Shown: in pieces, positions 46,530 to 55,966 of the stretch
How the letters are laid out: every line of letters starts with the position of its first letter
Position numbering within the stretch: the first letter of the stretch is position 1
Assembly: GCF_003966715.1 (NCBI RefSeq)
Contig: NZ_AP018907.1
Location: 1,724,001 to 1,788,000, forward strand
DNA length: 64,000 bases
DNA from: Blastochloris tepida
GTDB lineage: Bacteria > Pseudomonadota > Alphaproteobacteria > Rhizobiales > Xanthobacteraceae
Direction of reading: 5' to 3'
Notes under the pieces: model-generated
Told to the model about the DNA's origin: nothing
The model's database searches: none
Seen by the model: the letters and a program-made list of their open reading frames with translations, nothing else
Position numbers and translations under genes: made by a program

Positions 46530-47570
46530 GTGGACGGCACGATTCTGCTCTTTCTCCTCCAGGATGGTATCACGAACGGGGCAATCTACGCCCTGCTCGG
46601 CATAGCCCTCGTCCTGGTGTTCGCGGTCACTCGGGTGATCTTCATTCCGCAAGGTGAGTTCATCGCCTTCGGAGCCCTCACCTATGCGCTTCTCGAAGCG
46701 GGACGGCTGCCGGGCACGGTGTGGCTGCTCATCGTCTTCGGCGCGGTGGCGTTCATCTTCGACCTCGTGGCCATTCTGAAGGATGGCGGCGGCGCGCGGC
46801 GGCTCGCCAAGGCGGCGTTGCTCGATCTCTCTTTGCCGGCGGCGATTGCCGGCGCCGCGGTGCTGGTCGCCGGGCGCGGTTTCGGCCCGGTGGCGCACGC
46901 GGCCCTCACGCTGGCGCTCGTCACCCCGCTCGGGCCGCTGCTCTACCGCGTCGCCTTCATGCCGATCGCCTCGGCCTCGGTGCTGACGCTGCTGATCACA
47001 GCGGTCGGCGTGCATCTGGTGCTGGTCGGGCTCGGCCTCGCCTTCTTCGGCGCCGAGGGCCTGCGCGCGCCGGCCATATCCGATCTGATGATCGAGGTTG
47101 GGCCGCTGCTGGTGTCGGGCCAGAACCTCGCGGTCTATGCGCTGACCGCGGCCTCCATCGTGGCGCTGTGGCTGTTCTTCGAGCGCTCGCTGTGGGGCAA
47201 GGCGCTGCGCGCCACCGCCGTCAACCGGCTGGGTGCGCGGCTGGTCGGCATCCGCACCAGCTTCGCCGGTGCTCTTGCATTCGGTCTCGCGGCGCTGGTG
47301 GGCGCGCTCTCCGGCATCCTCGTCGCGCCCATGACCACGATCTATTACGACACCGGCTTCCTGATCGGCCTCAAGGGGTTCGTCGCCGCCATCATCGGCG
47401 GGCTCGCGAGCCATCCGATCACGGCGCTGGCGGCGCTGGCGGTCGGCGTGGTGGAATCGATCGCCTCGTTCTTCGCCTCGGATCTGAAGGAGGTCATCGT
47501 CTTCAGCCTCATCCTCCCCGTCCTGATGTGGCGTTCGTTCACCCAGACGCATGTCGAAGAGGAGGACTGA
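46530..47570 (+). CDS. branched-chain-type ABC transporter permease (LivH family)
   Basis: A polytopic permease of about 346 residues from the GTG start. It has the LivH signature DGITNGAIYALLGIALVLVFAVTRVIFIPQGEF near the N-terminus (split at the family's Q-x-x-F region) and the GFVAAIIGGLASHP loop near the C-terminus. The GTG at 46530 with GGGAGA upstream is preferred because family members start at DxTILLFLLQDG. An ATG at 46434 would add 32 residues of unlike composition. It is first in an uptake operon next to bad genes, so an aromatic acid is the likely substrate (inference). Confidence 0.88.
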   Translation: MDGTILLFLLQDGITNGAIYALLGIALVLVFAVTRVIFIPQGEFIAFGALTYALLEAGRLPGTVWLLIVFGAVAFIFDLVAILKDGGGARRLAKAALLDLSLPAAIAGAAVLVAGRGFGPVAHAALTLALVTPLGPLLYRVAFMPIASASVLTLLITAVGVHLVLVGLGLAFFGAEGLRAPAISDLMIEVGPLLVSGQNLAVYALTAASIVALWLFFERSLWGKALRATAVNRLGARLVGIRTSFAGALAFGLAALVGALSGILVAPMTTIYYDTGFLIGLKGFVAAIIGGLASHPITALAALAVGVVESIASFFASDLKEVIVFSLILPVLMWRSFTQTHVEEED

Positions 47571-47573
47571 CCG

Positions 47574-49364
47574 ATGAACCAGCGTCTTGTGCTCGTCGCC
47601 TTTGCCGCCCTCCTCGCCATCGTTCCGCTCATTCCCGGCATGCCGGTGTTCTGGGTGACGCTGCTCGGCAATGTCGGGCTCGCCGCGCTCGTCGCCATCG
47701 GCCTCGTGCTGCTCACCGGCGTCGGCGGCATGACCTCGTTCGGCCAGGCGGCGTTCTGCGGCTTCGGCGCCTACGCCACCGCGGTGCTCACCGCGACGCA
47801 TGGCTGGTCGCCCTGGCAGGCCCTGCCGGTGGCGCTCGTCGTCTCGGGCTTTGCTGCGGTGGTGCTGGGGCTGATCACGGTCCGGCTCTCCGGCCACTTC
47901 CTGCCGCTCGGCACCATGGCCTGGGGCCTCAGCCTCTATTACCTGTTCGGCAAGATCGAGATGCTCGGCCGCCACGACGGCATCTCCGGCATTCCGCCGC
48001 TGTCGGTGTTCGGCATCAGCCTCGCCGACCCGCGCGCGGCGCATTACCTGATCTGGACGGTGGTGATCGGCGCCGCCATCCTCACCACCCATCTGCTCGA
48101 CAGCCGCATCGGCCGCGCCATCCGGGCGCTGCGGCGCGGCCAGATCGCGGCGGAGTCGTTCGGCATCGATGTCGCGCGCACCAAGCTCATCGTGTTCGTC
48201 TATGCCGCGCTGCTCGCCGGCCTCTCCGGCTGGCTCTATGCCCATGTCCAGCGCACGGTGACGCCGGCGCCCTTCGGGCTCAATGCCGGCATCGAGTATC
48301 TGTTCATGGCGGTGGTCGGCGGCGCCGGCCAGATCTGGGGTGCCATCGTCGGCGCCGGTCTGGTGACGCTGCTGAAGGAGGCGCTTCAGCGCGTCGTGCC
48401 CTCGCTGTTCGGCACATCGGTGCAGCTCGAAGGCGTGGTGTTCGGCATCGCGCTGGTGGCGTTGCTGCAGGTGGCGCGCGAGGGGCTGTGGCCGCACCTC
48501 GTGCGCCTGCTGCCGGCAAGGCAACGCGCGGCCCCCAGGCCTGCCGATCCTCTGGCCCGGCGCGCGCCTGTCGCCGGTACGGATTCCGCGCTTGAGACCG
48601 GCCGCGGCGAAGCGCTGCTGGTGCTCGATCAGGCCCGCAAGCAGTTCGGCGGCCTGGTCGCGGTGAACGACGTGTCGTTCAAGGTCCGCCGCGGCGAGAT
48701 CGTGGCGCTGATCGGCCCGAACGGCGCGGGCAAGAGCACCACTTTCAACCTGATCACCGGCGTCGCGGCGCTCACCGCCGGCACGGTGCGCTATGACGGC
48801 GTGGAGATCAGCGGCACGTCGCCGCGGGTCATCGCCCGCCACGGCGTCGCCCGCACCTTCCAGCACGTCAAGCTCAACCCGGACATGACCGTGCTGGAGA
48901 ACGTCGCGCTCGGCGCCCATCTGCGCGGACGCGCCGGCATCCTCGCCGCCATGCTGCGGCTCGACCGCCGCGACGAGGCGCGCCTGCTCGCCGAAGCCGC
49001 GCACCAGATCGAGCGGATCGGCCTTGCCGAGCACATGATGAAGCCGGCCGGCAGTCTCGCGCTCGGCCAGCAGCGCATGGTCGAGATCGCCCGCGCGCTG
49101 GCGATGGATCCCGAGCTGCTGCTGCTCGACGAGCCGGCGGCGGGCCTGCGCCACTTCGAGAAGACAGCGCTCGCCGACCTGCTCGACCGCCTGCGGGCCG
49201 AGGGCATGAGCGTGCTGCTGGTCGAGCACGACATGGGCTTCGTCATGGGGCTCACCGACCACATCGTGGTGCTCGATTTCGGCACCAAGATCGCCGAAGG
49301 CCCGCCCGAGGCGATCAAGACCCATCCCGCGGTGCTGGAAGCCTATCTCGGAGGCGCGGCATGA
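47574..49364 (+). CDS. fused ABC transporter permease-ATPase (LivM-LivG)
   Basis: A 596-residue fusion. Residues 1-320 are a LivM permease ([37 protein letters not shown]-like loop). A short linker of about 30 residues leads to a LivG ATPase (about 350-596) with Walker [10 protein letters not shown], signature [15 protein letters not shown], Walker [12 protein letters not shown] and VLLVEHDM. In the signature motif the usual SGG is ALG. Fusion keeps permease and ATPase stoichiometry at one to one. It starts 3 bp after livH, and livF overlaps its stop. Confidence 0.92.
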   Translation: MNQRLVLVAFAALLAIVPLIPGMPVFWVTLLGNVGLAALVAIGLVLLTGVGGMTSFGQAAFCGFGAYATAVLTATHGWSPWQALPVALVVSGFAAVVLGLITVRLSGHFLPLGTMAWGLSLYYLFGKIEMLGRHDGISGIPPLSVFGISLADPRAAHYLIWTVVIGAAILTTHLLDSRIGRAIRALRRGQIAAESFGIDVARTKLIVFVYAALLAGLSGWLYAHVQRTVTPAPFGLNAGIEYLFMAVVGGAGQIWGAIVGAGLVTLLKEALQRVVPSLFGTSVQLEGVVFGIALVALLQVAREGLWPHLVRLLPARQRAAPRPADPLARRAPVAGTDSALETGRGEALLVLDQARKQFGGLVAVNDVSFKVRRGEIVALIGPNGAGKSTTFNLITGVAALTAGTVRYDGVEISGTSPRVIARHGVARTFQHVKLNPDMTVLENVALGAHLRGRAGILAAMLRLDRRDEARLLAEAAHQIERIGLAEHMMKPAGSLALGQQRMVEIARALAMDPELLLLDEPAAGLRHFEKTALADLLDRLRAEGMSVLLVEHDMGFVMGLTDHIVVLDFGTKIAEGPPEAIKTHPAVLEAYLGGAA

Positions 49365-50074
49365 CCGAAACCCTGCTCGCCATCGAAACCGTCTCCGTCG
49401 CCTACGGCAAGGTGCAGGCGGTGCGCGGCGTCTCGCTCAACGTCAAGGCCGGCGAGATCGTCACCGTGATCGGCGCCAACGGCGCCGGCAAGTCGACGCT
49501 GCTCAACGCCACCATCGGCGCGTTTGCCGCGCAAGGGTCCATCCGGTTCCTCGGCGAGGACATCACCCGGCTCGATGTCGAGGACCGGGTGGCGCGCGGC
49601 CTGCTCCTGGTACCCGAGCGGCGCGAGCTGTTCTCCACCATGACGGTGGAGGACAATCTGGTGCTCGGCGGTTTCCGCGTGCCGCGCGGCGTCGCCCGCG
49701 ACACCATGGCCGAGGTCTATGACCGGTTCCCGCGCCTCAAGGAGCGGCGCGACCAGCTTGCCGGCACCATGTCCGGCGGCGAGCGGCAGATGCTGGCGAT
49801 CGGCCGGGCGCTGATGAGCCGGCCGAAGCTGCTGATGCTCGACGAGCCGAGCCTGGGGCTGGCGCCGCGCATCGTCGCCGACATCTTCCGCATCATCGCC
49901 GACCTGCGCGCAGGCGGCGTGTCGATCCTGCTGGTGGAGCAGAATGCGCGCGCGGCGCTGGCCGCCGCCGACCATGCACACGTCATGGAGCTCGGCGAGG
50001 TCAGCGTGTCGGGCCCGGCGGCGGAGCTCGCCCGCGACGAGCGCATCGTCCAGAGCTATCTCGGCTTTCACTGA
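49361..50074 (+). CDS. branched-chain-type ABC transporter ATPase (LivF family)
   Basis: The 237-residue ATPase has Walker A GANGAGKST, signature MSGGERQMLAIGRAL, Walker B LLMLDEPSLGLAP and VEQNA, the LivF hallmark. It overlaps the preceding fused gene by ATGA and completes the transporter. A solute-binding protein is encoded separately at 52130. Confidence 0.94.
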   Translation: MTETLLAIETVSVAYGKVQAVRGVSLNVKAGEIVTVIGANGAGKSTLLNATIGAFAAQGSIRFLGEDITRLDVEDRVARGLLLVPERRELFSTMTVEDNLVLGGFRVPRGVARDTMAEVYDRFPRLKERRDQLAGTMSGGERQMLAIGRALMSRPKLLMLDEPSLGLAPRIVADIFRIIADLRAGGVSILLVEQNARAALAAADHAHVMELGEVSVSGPAAELARDERIVQSYLGFH

Positions 50075-50088
50075 TCAAGGACACGGCC

Positions 50089-51822
50089 ATGAGCTGGCGC
50101 GCACCGATCGACGACATCCTGTTCACCCTCACCCAGGTCGCGCCCGGCCCCGACGGCGAAAGCCCGATGGACCGCGACGATCTGGCGATCATTCTCGACG
50201 AGGCCGGCCGCTTCGCCGAGGAGCGCATCGCGCCGCTCGACCGCGCCTCCGACATCACCGGCGCGCACTGGCAGGATGGCGCCGTGACCACGCCGCCGGG
50301 CTTCCGCGAGGCCTATGCCGATTGGGCGGCGGCGGGCTGGAACGCGGTGTCGCAGCCGGAGGATTTCGGCGGCTCCGGCCTGCCCACGGCGGTCGGCACC
50401 GCGACGATGGAGATGATGACCTCGGCCTGCATGGCGCTGTCGACGCTGCCGGTGCTGTCGCAGGGCGCGGCCGACGCGCTGGAGGCGCACGCCACCGCCG
50501 AGATGAAGGCGCTCTATCTGCCCAAGCTGATTTCCGGCGAGTGGACCGGAACCATGAACCTCACCGAGCCGCAGGCGGGCTCCGACCTCGCGCTGCTGCG
50601 GACCAAGGCGGTGCCGGCCGGTGACGGTACGTTCCGCATCACCGGCTCGAAGATCTTCATCACCTTCGGCGAGCACGATCTCGCTGCCAACATCATTCAT
50701 CTGGTGCTGGCCCGCCTGCCCGATGCGCCCCCCGGCGTGAAGGGCATTTCGCTGTTCCTGGTGCCGAAATTCCTGCCCAATCCGGACGGCACGCCGGGCC
50801 GGCCCAACGACGTGCGTTGCGCCGGGATCGAGCACAAGCTCGGCATCAAGGGCTCGCCGACCTGCACCATGGTGTTCGGCGACGCTGGCGGCGCCATCGG
50901 CTGGCTGGTCGGCGAAGCCAACAAGGGCCTCGCCTGCATGTTCACGATGATGAACAAGGCGCGCCTGCTCACCGGCCTGCAGGGCATCGCCATTGCCGAG
51001 AAGGCGACGCAGATGGCGCAGGCCTATGCGCTCGAACGGCGCCAGGGCCGGGCGGCGGGGTTCGACGGCGCGGCGCCGATCGCCGCCCATCCCGACGTCG
51101 CCCGCACGCTGGCGCGCATGAAGGCGCTCACCCTGTCGTCGCGCGCCATCGCCTATGCGGCGGCGGCGGCGATCGACCGCGCCGCGACATCGCCCACCGC
51201 CGAGGAGCGCGTGCGGGCCGAGATGCGGGCGAGCCTGCTCACCCCGGTCGTCAAGGCGTTCTGCACTGATGCCGGCTGCGAGGTGGCCTCAAGCTGTGTA
51301 CAGGTGCATGGCGGCATGGGCTTCATCGAGGAGACGGGCGCGGCGCAGCTCTTCCGCGACATCCGGATCGCGCCGATCTATGAGGGCACCAACGCGATCC
51401 AGGCGATCGATCTGGTGACGCGCAAGATCGGCCGCGAGGGCGGCGCCGAGGTCGCGCAGGTGATCGCGGAAGCGCGGGCCGATCTCGCCGCGGCGGCCGG
51501 CCTGCTCGGCGGCTCCGCCCGGCGGCTCGCGGAGGCGATCGACGCGCTGGAGTCCGCCACCGCCCATCTGCTGGCGTCCACCACCGCCGATACCGACCGG
51601 CTGCTCGTCGCCTCGAACTATCTGCGGCTGTTCGGCCTCGTGCTCGGCGGCGCGCTCTTGGCGCGCGGCGCGACGCAGGCCGGCGACGCCCAGGCGCACT
51701 GGCCTCGGCTCGCCCGCGTCCATGCCGAGGATCTGGCGGCCGAGGCGCCGGCACTGCTCAACCAGATCCTGTCGCCGAACCGCCGGGCCGAAGACTACCG
51801 CGCGCTCGCCGGCCTCGCCTGA
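50089..51822 (+). CDS. acyl-CoA dehydrogenase
   Basis: This 577-residue FAD enzyme has the long form with an extra C-terminal domain. N-terminal, middle (MNLTEPQAGSDLALLRTKA; FITFGEHD) and C-terminal domains are present, with CVQVHGGMGFIEETGAAQLFRDIRIAPIYEGTNAIQ near 400-435 as the flavin and substrate region. It would oxidise an acyl-CoA intermediate after ring cleavage. It is 14 bp downstream of livF, so uptake and oxidation are coupled. Confidence 0.92.
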   Translation: MSWRAPIDDILFTLTQVAPGPDGESPMDRDDLAIILDEAGRFAEERIAPLDRASDITGAHWQDGAVTTPPGFREAYADWAAAGWNAVSQPEDFGGSGLPTAVGTATMEMMTSACMALSTLPVLSQGAADALEAHATAEMKALYLPKLISGEWTGTMNLTEPQAGSDLALLRTKAVPAGDGTFRITGSKIFITFGEHDLAANIIHLVLARLPDAPPGVKGISLFLVPKFLPNPDGTPGRPNDVRCAGIEHKLGIKGSPTCTMVFGDAGGAIGWLVGEANKGLACMFTMMNKARLLTGLQGIAIAEKATQMAQAYALERRQGRAAGFDGAAPIAAHPDVARTLARMKALTLSSRAIAYAAAAAIDRAATSPTAEERVRAEMRASLLTPVVKAFCTDAGCEVASSCVQVHGGMGFIEETGAAQLFRDIRIAPIYEGTNAIQAIDLVTRKIGREGGAEVAQVIAEARADLAAAAGLLGGSARRLAEAIDALESATAHLLASTTADTDRLLVASNYLRLFGLVLGGALLARGATQAGDAQAHWPRLARVHAEDLAAEAPALLNQILSPNRRAEDYRALAGLA

Positions 51823-51854
51823 TCCTCGCGCCGCTCGGCGTTGACCCGTCATCG

Positions 51855-51886
51855 GCATGGCCGGGCTTTGTCCCGGCCATGCGGTT
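51855..51886. terminator. hairpin downstream of the acyl-CoA dehydrogenase
   Basis: GCATGGCCGGG and CCCGGCCATGC form a strong stem with the loop CTTTGT. It has no T-run and may be a bidirectional processing signal. Confidence 0.5.
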
Positions 51887-51913
51887 TCAGGTTTACCGGC
51901 CCTGGAAAGACAC

Positions 51914-51946
51914 GAAATCCGGCCCACAGGGCCGGATTTTCGTTTT
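51914..51946 (+). terminator. rho-independent terminator of the liv/acyl-CoA dehydrogenase operon
   Basis: AAATCCGGCCC and GGGCCGGATTT with a 3-base loop are followed by TCGTTTT. Confidence 0.75.
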
Positions 51947-52087
51947 CCGCTCGATGATGCCGCGACAAAAAAGGGGGCGCCCGTTCGGAGGCCCGGGCGC
52001 CCCAAGGGCTCGTCACCTTGAGGAACGACTCTCAGGGTACGAGAGGAAACCCGCGTCGTACGGCAAGCCGGCGACCCGGTGATCGGT

Positions 52088-52133
52088 CATACGGTTTCCG
52101 GTATCCCAAAGGGATCGCCGAAAACCGCATCAC
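52088..52133. repeat. cloverleaf-like palindromic repeat, copy D (truncated)
   Basis: Only the first arm (CATACGGTTTCCGGTATCCC), the AAAGGGATCG step and the end CGCCGAAAACCGCATCA remain; the middle is deleted. The stop of the solute-binding protein gene (52130-52132) lies in its end, as in copies A and B. Confidence 0.75.
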
Positions 52134-53311
52134 TGGACAATCGCCCAGTCGCCATCCTTGACGGTGACGAGGATGCGGCCGCGCCCGTCGACTCCGTAGT
52201 GATTGCCCGGCCCGTAGCTGTAGACGGCCTGCGACGCCGCCATCTCCTTCTCGGATTCGAGCGCATCGCGCAGCGCATCGCGGAACGCCTGGGTGCCGGG
52301 CTCGGCCGACTTCAGCGCCACCGGCACGGCACGCTTCAAGAGCTCGAACACGTCGTACATGTGCGCGCCGAACTGGGTGATGGTGCCGGGGCCGAACTTC
52401 GCCTCATAGGCCGCCGTGTAGGCGACGCCGGGCGCCTTGGTCAGCGCATCGTCGGGCTGCTTGGCGGCGGCGATCACCGGGCCGGACACGAAGATCACGC
52501 CCTCGGCCGCCTTGCCGGCGATACGGATGAAGTCGCGCGTCACGGCGCCGTGGGTCTGGTAGATCGGCCCGGTATAGCCGCGCTGGCGCAGCGCGATCAC
52601 CGGCAGCGCCGCGGCGGTGCCCGACGCGCCCACCAGCACCGCGTCCGGCTTCGCCGCCAGGAGCTTGAGCACCTGCCCGGCCACCGAGGTGTCGGCGCGG
52701 GCGTAGCGCTCGTCGGCGACCATCTTGAGCCCCATCGGCTCGCCCGACGCCTTGAACTCCTTCACCCACAAGTCGCCCCAGCTGTCCGAGAAGCCGATGA
52801 TGCCGACGGTCTTGACGCCCTTCGCCGTCATGTTCTCGAACAGGCCCTTGGCCATCAGCGGGACCGGCTGCGGCATCACGAAGGTCCACGTGTCGCGGCC
52901 GGGCTGGAAGGCCATCGGCGACAGCGCGAAGTGCGGCACCGCGGACTCGAACGCCACATTGGCCACGGCGATGGTGGCCGGCGTCACCGACGAGCCGATC
53001 AGCACATCGACCTTGTCCTCGGTGGCGAGGCGGCGCGCATTGGTCGTGGCGTTGGTCGGATCGCCGGCATCGTCGAGCTGGATGATCTCCAGCCTGGTGC
53101 CGCCGATCTCGCGCGCGATCACATCCAATGTGTTCTTCTCGGGGATGCCGAGCGCGGCACCCTGCCCGGTCGTCGAGATCGTCACGCCGATGCGCAAGGC
53201 CGGCGGATCGGCGAATGCCGGCCCGCCAAACCCGGCAACGCCAAACCCCGCAACGGCAAGCGCCGACCCGGCGACGAGGCGGCCCAAGGTACGTCGGCAG
53301 ATGGTCTTCAT
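52130..53311 (-). CDS. periplasmic solute-binding protein of the branched-chain/aromatic ABC transporter family
   Basis: This 393-residue Peripla_BP_6-type protein has a Sec signal peptide (residues 1-35, ending AFADPP). LRIGVTISTTGQGAALG and DDAGDPTNATTNARRLATED follow, as is typical of LivJ-like receptors. It is the probable binding partner of the permease/ATPase genes at 46530-50074, although it is on the opposite strand and 173 bp downstream of the thioesterase gene. An aromatic acid ligand is inferred from context. Confidence 0.9.
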   Translation of the reverse strand: MKTICRRTLGRLVAGSALAVAGFGVAGFGGPAFADPPALRIGVTISTTGQGAALGIPEKNTLDVIAREIGGTRLEIIQLDDAGDPTNATTNARRLATEDKVDVLIGSSVTPATIAVANVAFESAVPHFALSPMAFQPGRDTWTFVMPQPVPLMAKGLFENMTAKGVKTVGIIGFSDSWGDLWVKEFKASGEPMGLKMVADERYARADTSVAGQVLKLLAAKPDAVLVGASGTAAALPVIALRQRGYTGPIYQTHGAVTRDFIRIAGKAAEGVIFVSGPVIAAAKQPDDALTKAPGVAYTAAYEAKFGPGTITQFGAHMYDVFELLKRAVPVALKSAEPGTQAFRDALRDALESEKEMAASQAVYSYGPGNHYGVDGRGRILVTVKDGDWAIVQ

Positions 53312-53484
53312 GTCGAACTCCTGGTTGGTCGCTTCCTCGAAGGCGTCCGCGTCTTGGCCGCGCGGATCGCCACCTTCTTCAGCCTGAGTGCGATCCGATC
53401 CGACGGCATCGGATCGGCGCTCTCAGCATTCCCGTCGTCGCAGTCTCCCTCGCAAGGCCGGTCTCAGCGCTTGCGGAGACGGCT

Positions 53485-53916
53485 CTAGCCGGCGGACAAG
53501 CGCCGGATCACCTCTTCGGGGATCGGGCGTGACTTGATGCGGCTGGGATCCTCGGGATGCTTCGCCACCCACACCCGCGTCTCGTATCCTTCGATCGCCA
53601 GCACCTCGCCCTGCGGATCGGGCTTGAACACCTTATGAATCACATCGAAGCTCGACTTGCGGAACTCCGTCACCTGGGTCTCGATGATGATGTCGTCGCC
53701 CGCGGTCGACGGCACCAGGAACTTCCCCCTGGTGTCGACCATCGGATAGCCGACGATGTCGAATTCGCGGATCAGCTCGCGTTTCTTCCAGCCCGCCTTC
53801 TCGAACAGGTGGTGGGTCGAGGTGTCGAACATCTCGAAATAGCGTGGATAGAACACAATGCCGGCCATATCGCAGTCGGCCCATTCGATGCGGACGGTTC
53901 GGCGGTTGACAAGCAT
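53485..53916 (-). CDS. 4-hydroxybenzoyl-CoA thioesterase family protein
   Basis: The 143-residue hotdog thioesterase has the active-site segment EWADCDMAGIVFYPRYFEMFD (split: EWADCDMAGIV, residues 10-20, and FYPRYFEMFD). The catalytic Asp is in the DxxGIVFYP motif of the 4HBT family. It hydrolyses an aroyl- or acyl-CoA, perhaps to rescue CoA in the aromatic pathway. It is last in a tight minus-strand operon, 8 bp after the SDR. Confidence 0.88.
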   Translation of the reverse strand: MLVNRRTVRIEWADCDMAGIVFYPRYFEMFDTSTHHLFEKAGWKKRELIREFDIVGYPMVDTRGKFLVPSTAGDDIIIETQVTEFRKSSFDVIHKVFKPDPQGEVLAIEGYETRVWVAKHPEDPSRIKSRPIPEEVIRRLSAG

Positions 53917-53924
53917 GGAACACC

Positions 53925-54686
53925 TCAGCGGGGTGGCAGGCGAAGCGCGCCGTCGAGACGCACCACTTCGCCGTTGAGAAACGAATTTTCGATCATGTGG
54001 AGAGCGAGCGCGGCAAACTCCGCCGGCTCCCCAAGGCGGGGCGGAAACGGGATCGATTTCGCCAGCGACGCCTGAACCTCATCCGGAAGGCCGCCCAGTA
54101 ACGGCGTCAGAAACAGGCCGGGCGCGATGGCAATGACGCGGATGCCAAACTGCGCCAGCTCGCGGGCGATCGGCAGCGTCATGGCGACGATGCCGCCCTT
54201 CGAGGCCGAATAGGCCGCCTGCCCCACCTGCCCTTCGAAAGCGGCGACGGAGGCGGTGTTGATCACCACGCCGCGCTCACCGGTTTCCAGCGGTTCGAGC
54301 TTCGCCATCGCCGCCGCGGCAAGGCGCAGCGTGTTGAACGAGCCGAGCAGATTGACGCGCACCACCTGCTCGAAATCGGCCAGCGGCTGCGGACCGTCCT
54401 TGCCGAGCACGCGCTTGGCGACGCCGATGCCGGCGCAGTTGACGAGAATGCGCGGCGTGCCAAGCTCCGCCGCGACGCGCGCGAACGCCGCTTCGGCCGC
54501 GCTGGCGTCGGCGACGTCGAACGCCAGCGCCAGCCCGCCGATGGCGCCGGCCACCTCCTGTGCCGCCGCCGCGTTGCGGTCGGCGACCGCGACGCGTGCG
54601 CCGCGCGCGGCGAGCGCCTCGGTAACAGCGCGTCCCAGTCCCGATCCGCCACCGGTGACGATGGCGACCTTGCCCTGAATATCCAT
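53925..54686 (-). CDS. 3-hydroxyacyl-CoA dehydrogenase-like SDR
   Basis: This 253-residue SDR has the cofactor motif TGGGSGLGRAV (residues 12-22), an NNAG variant (NCAGIG) and catalytic S/Y/K as INTASVAAFEGQVGQAAYSASKGG. It is similar to the HSD17B10/type II 3-hydroxyacyl-CoA dehydrogenases, so it probably does the NAD-dependent oxidation step of beta-oxidation before the thiolase. ATG 54686 with GGAGG 6 bases before it is preferred over the two GTG codons upstream. Confidence 0.88.
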   Translation of the reverse strand: MDIQGKVAIVTGGGSGLGRAVTEALAARGARVAVADRNAAAAQEVAGAIGGLALAFDVADASAAEAAFARVAAELGTPRILVNCAGIGVAKRVLGKDGPQPLADFEQVVRVNLLGSFNTLRLAAAAMAKLEPLETGERGVVINTASVAAFEGQVGQAAYSASKGGIVAMTLPIARELAQFGIRVIAIAPGLFLTPLLGGLPDEVQASLAKSIPFPPRLGEPAEFAALALHMIENSFLNGEVVRLDGALRLPPR

Positions 54687-54699
54687 CACCACCTCCCGG

Positions 54700-55953
54700 T
54701 CACGCCGCCGGATTCTCGACCAGCATGGCGATCCCCTGCCCGCCGCCGATGCAGGCGGAGGCGATGCCGTATCGCAGTCCGCGCCGCTTGAGCTCGCGCG
54801 ACACCGTCAGCACCAGCCGCACGCCGGTGGCGCCCAGCGGATGGCCAATGGCGATGGCGCCGCCATTGACGTTGAGCTTGTCCTCGTCGAGCCCGAGTTC
54901 GCGCGCGCAGGCCATCACCTGGGCACCGAACGCCTCGTTGATCTCGATGCGATCAATGTTCGCCAACGGAATGCCGGCCTTGTCGCACGCCGCGCGGATG
55001 GCCGGCACCGGGCCGATGCCCATGATGTGGGGCGGCACACCGACCGACGCGGCGGCGATGATGCGGGCGAGCGGCCGCGCACCCGATGCGGCGAGCCAAT
55101 CCTGCGACGCCAGCACCACGGCCGCCGCGCCATCCACCACCGCCGAGGAATTGCCACCGGTCTGGACGCCGCCGAAGGCGGGGCGAATCTTGGCCAGCGC
55201 CTCGATCGGCGAAGGCCGCACGTGGCTATCCTCGCGCACCGTCTCGCCGCGGCTCTTGAGACGGATCGAGCGTGTCACGAATCCCGGGCGCTCGAACGCC
55301 TCATCGACCACCGGCACGATCTCGTCGTCGAAGAAGCCGTCCTCGCGCGCCTTGAGCGCACGGGCGAACGAGCGGGCGGCGAAGGCATCGACCTCCTCGC
55401 GGCTGATGGCGTGTTCCTTCGCGAGGTTCTCCGCCGTGCCGCCCATGGTGGTGTCGCACGAGGTGTCGCGCAGGCTCTCCCACAGGAAGTCGGCGAACTC
55501 GATCTGGCCGAGGCGGAAGCCGCCGCGATGGGTGTAGGCGGCCACCGGGTTGCGGCTCATCGACTCGGTGCCGACGGCGAGCGCCACGCGGGCACGGCCG
55601 AGCGCCACGGCATCGGCCGCCTGCGACACCGCCTCGATGCCGGAGCCGCAGATGCGCTGCACCAGATGGGCCGGCACCTCGATCGGCGCGCCGCAATAGA
55701 TGCCGACATGGCGTGGCAGGAAATAGGCGTCGAAGCTCGCCTGCGCCATGTTCCCGGCGACCACCGTGCCGATCTCGGCCGGATCGACATTGGCGCGGGC
55801 GATGGCTGCACGTCCGGCCTTGATGCCGAGATCGATCGGCGACACGCCGGACAGCGCGCCATTGTAATCGACGAACGGTGTGCGGGCGCCGTCAACGACG
55901 TACACGTCGTCGAATGCGAGAGCGATCGCTCCCGCAACAGGTGTCGTACTCAT
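54700..55953 (-). CDS. acetyl-CoA acetyltransferase (thiolase)
   Basis: This 417-residue thiolase has the acyl-enzyme Cys in QRICGSGIEAV, EINEAFGAQV, GGAIAIGHPLGATGVRL and the C-terminal ACIGGGQG. It is a second thiolase, distinct from the one at 42647. It is tightly spaced (13 bp) between the CoA ligase and SDR genes. ATG 55953 with GAGGAAG upstream is chosen over an upstream extension. Confidence 0.92.
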   Translation of the reverse strand: MSTTPVAGAIALAFDDVYVVDGARTPFVDYNGALSGVSPIDLGIKAGRAAIARANVDPAEIGTVVAGNMAQASFDAYFLPRHVGIYCGAPIEVPAHLVQRICGSGIEAVSQAADAVALGRARVALAVGTESMSRNPVAAYTHRGGFRLGQIEFADFLWESLRDTSCDTTMGGTAENLAKEHAISREEVDAFAARSFARALKAREDGFFDDEIVPVVDEAFERPGFVTRSIRLKSRGETVREDSHVRPSPIEALAKIRPAFGGVQTGGNSSAVVDGAAAVVLASQDWLAASGARPLARIIAAASVGVPPHIMGIGPVPAIRAACDKAGIPLANIDRIEINEAFGAQVMACARELGLDEDKLNVNGGAIAIGHPLGATGVRLVLTVSRELKRRGLRYGIASACIGGGQGIAMLVENPAA

Positions 55954-55966
55954 CTCGTGAACTTCC

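Noticed and set aside
46389-49325. Minus-strand frame of 978 codons opposite the ABC transporter genes
   Set aside because: Composition is His/Arg/Gln-rich without hydrophobic segments or motifs, and it overlaps two certain genes with full family signatures.
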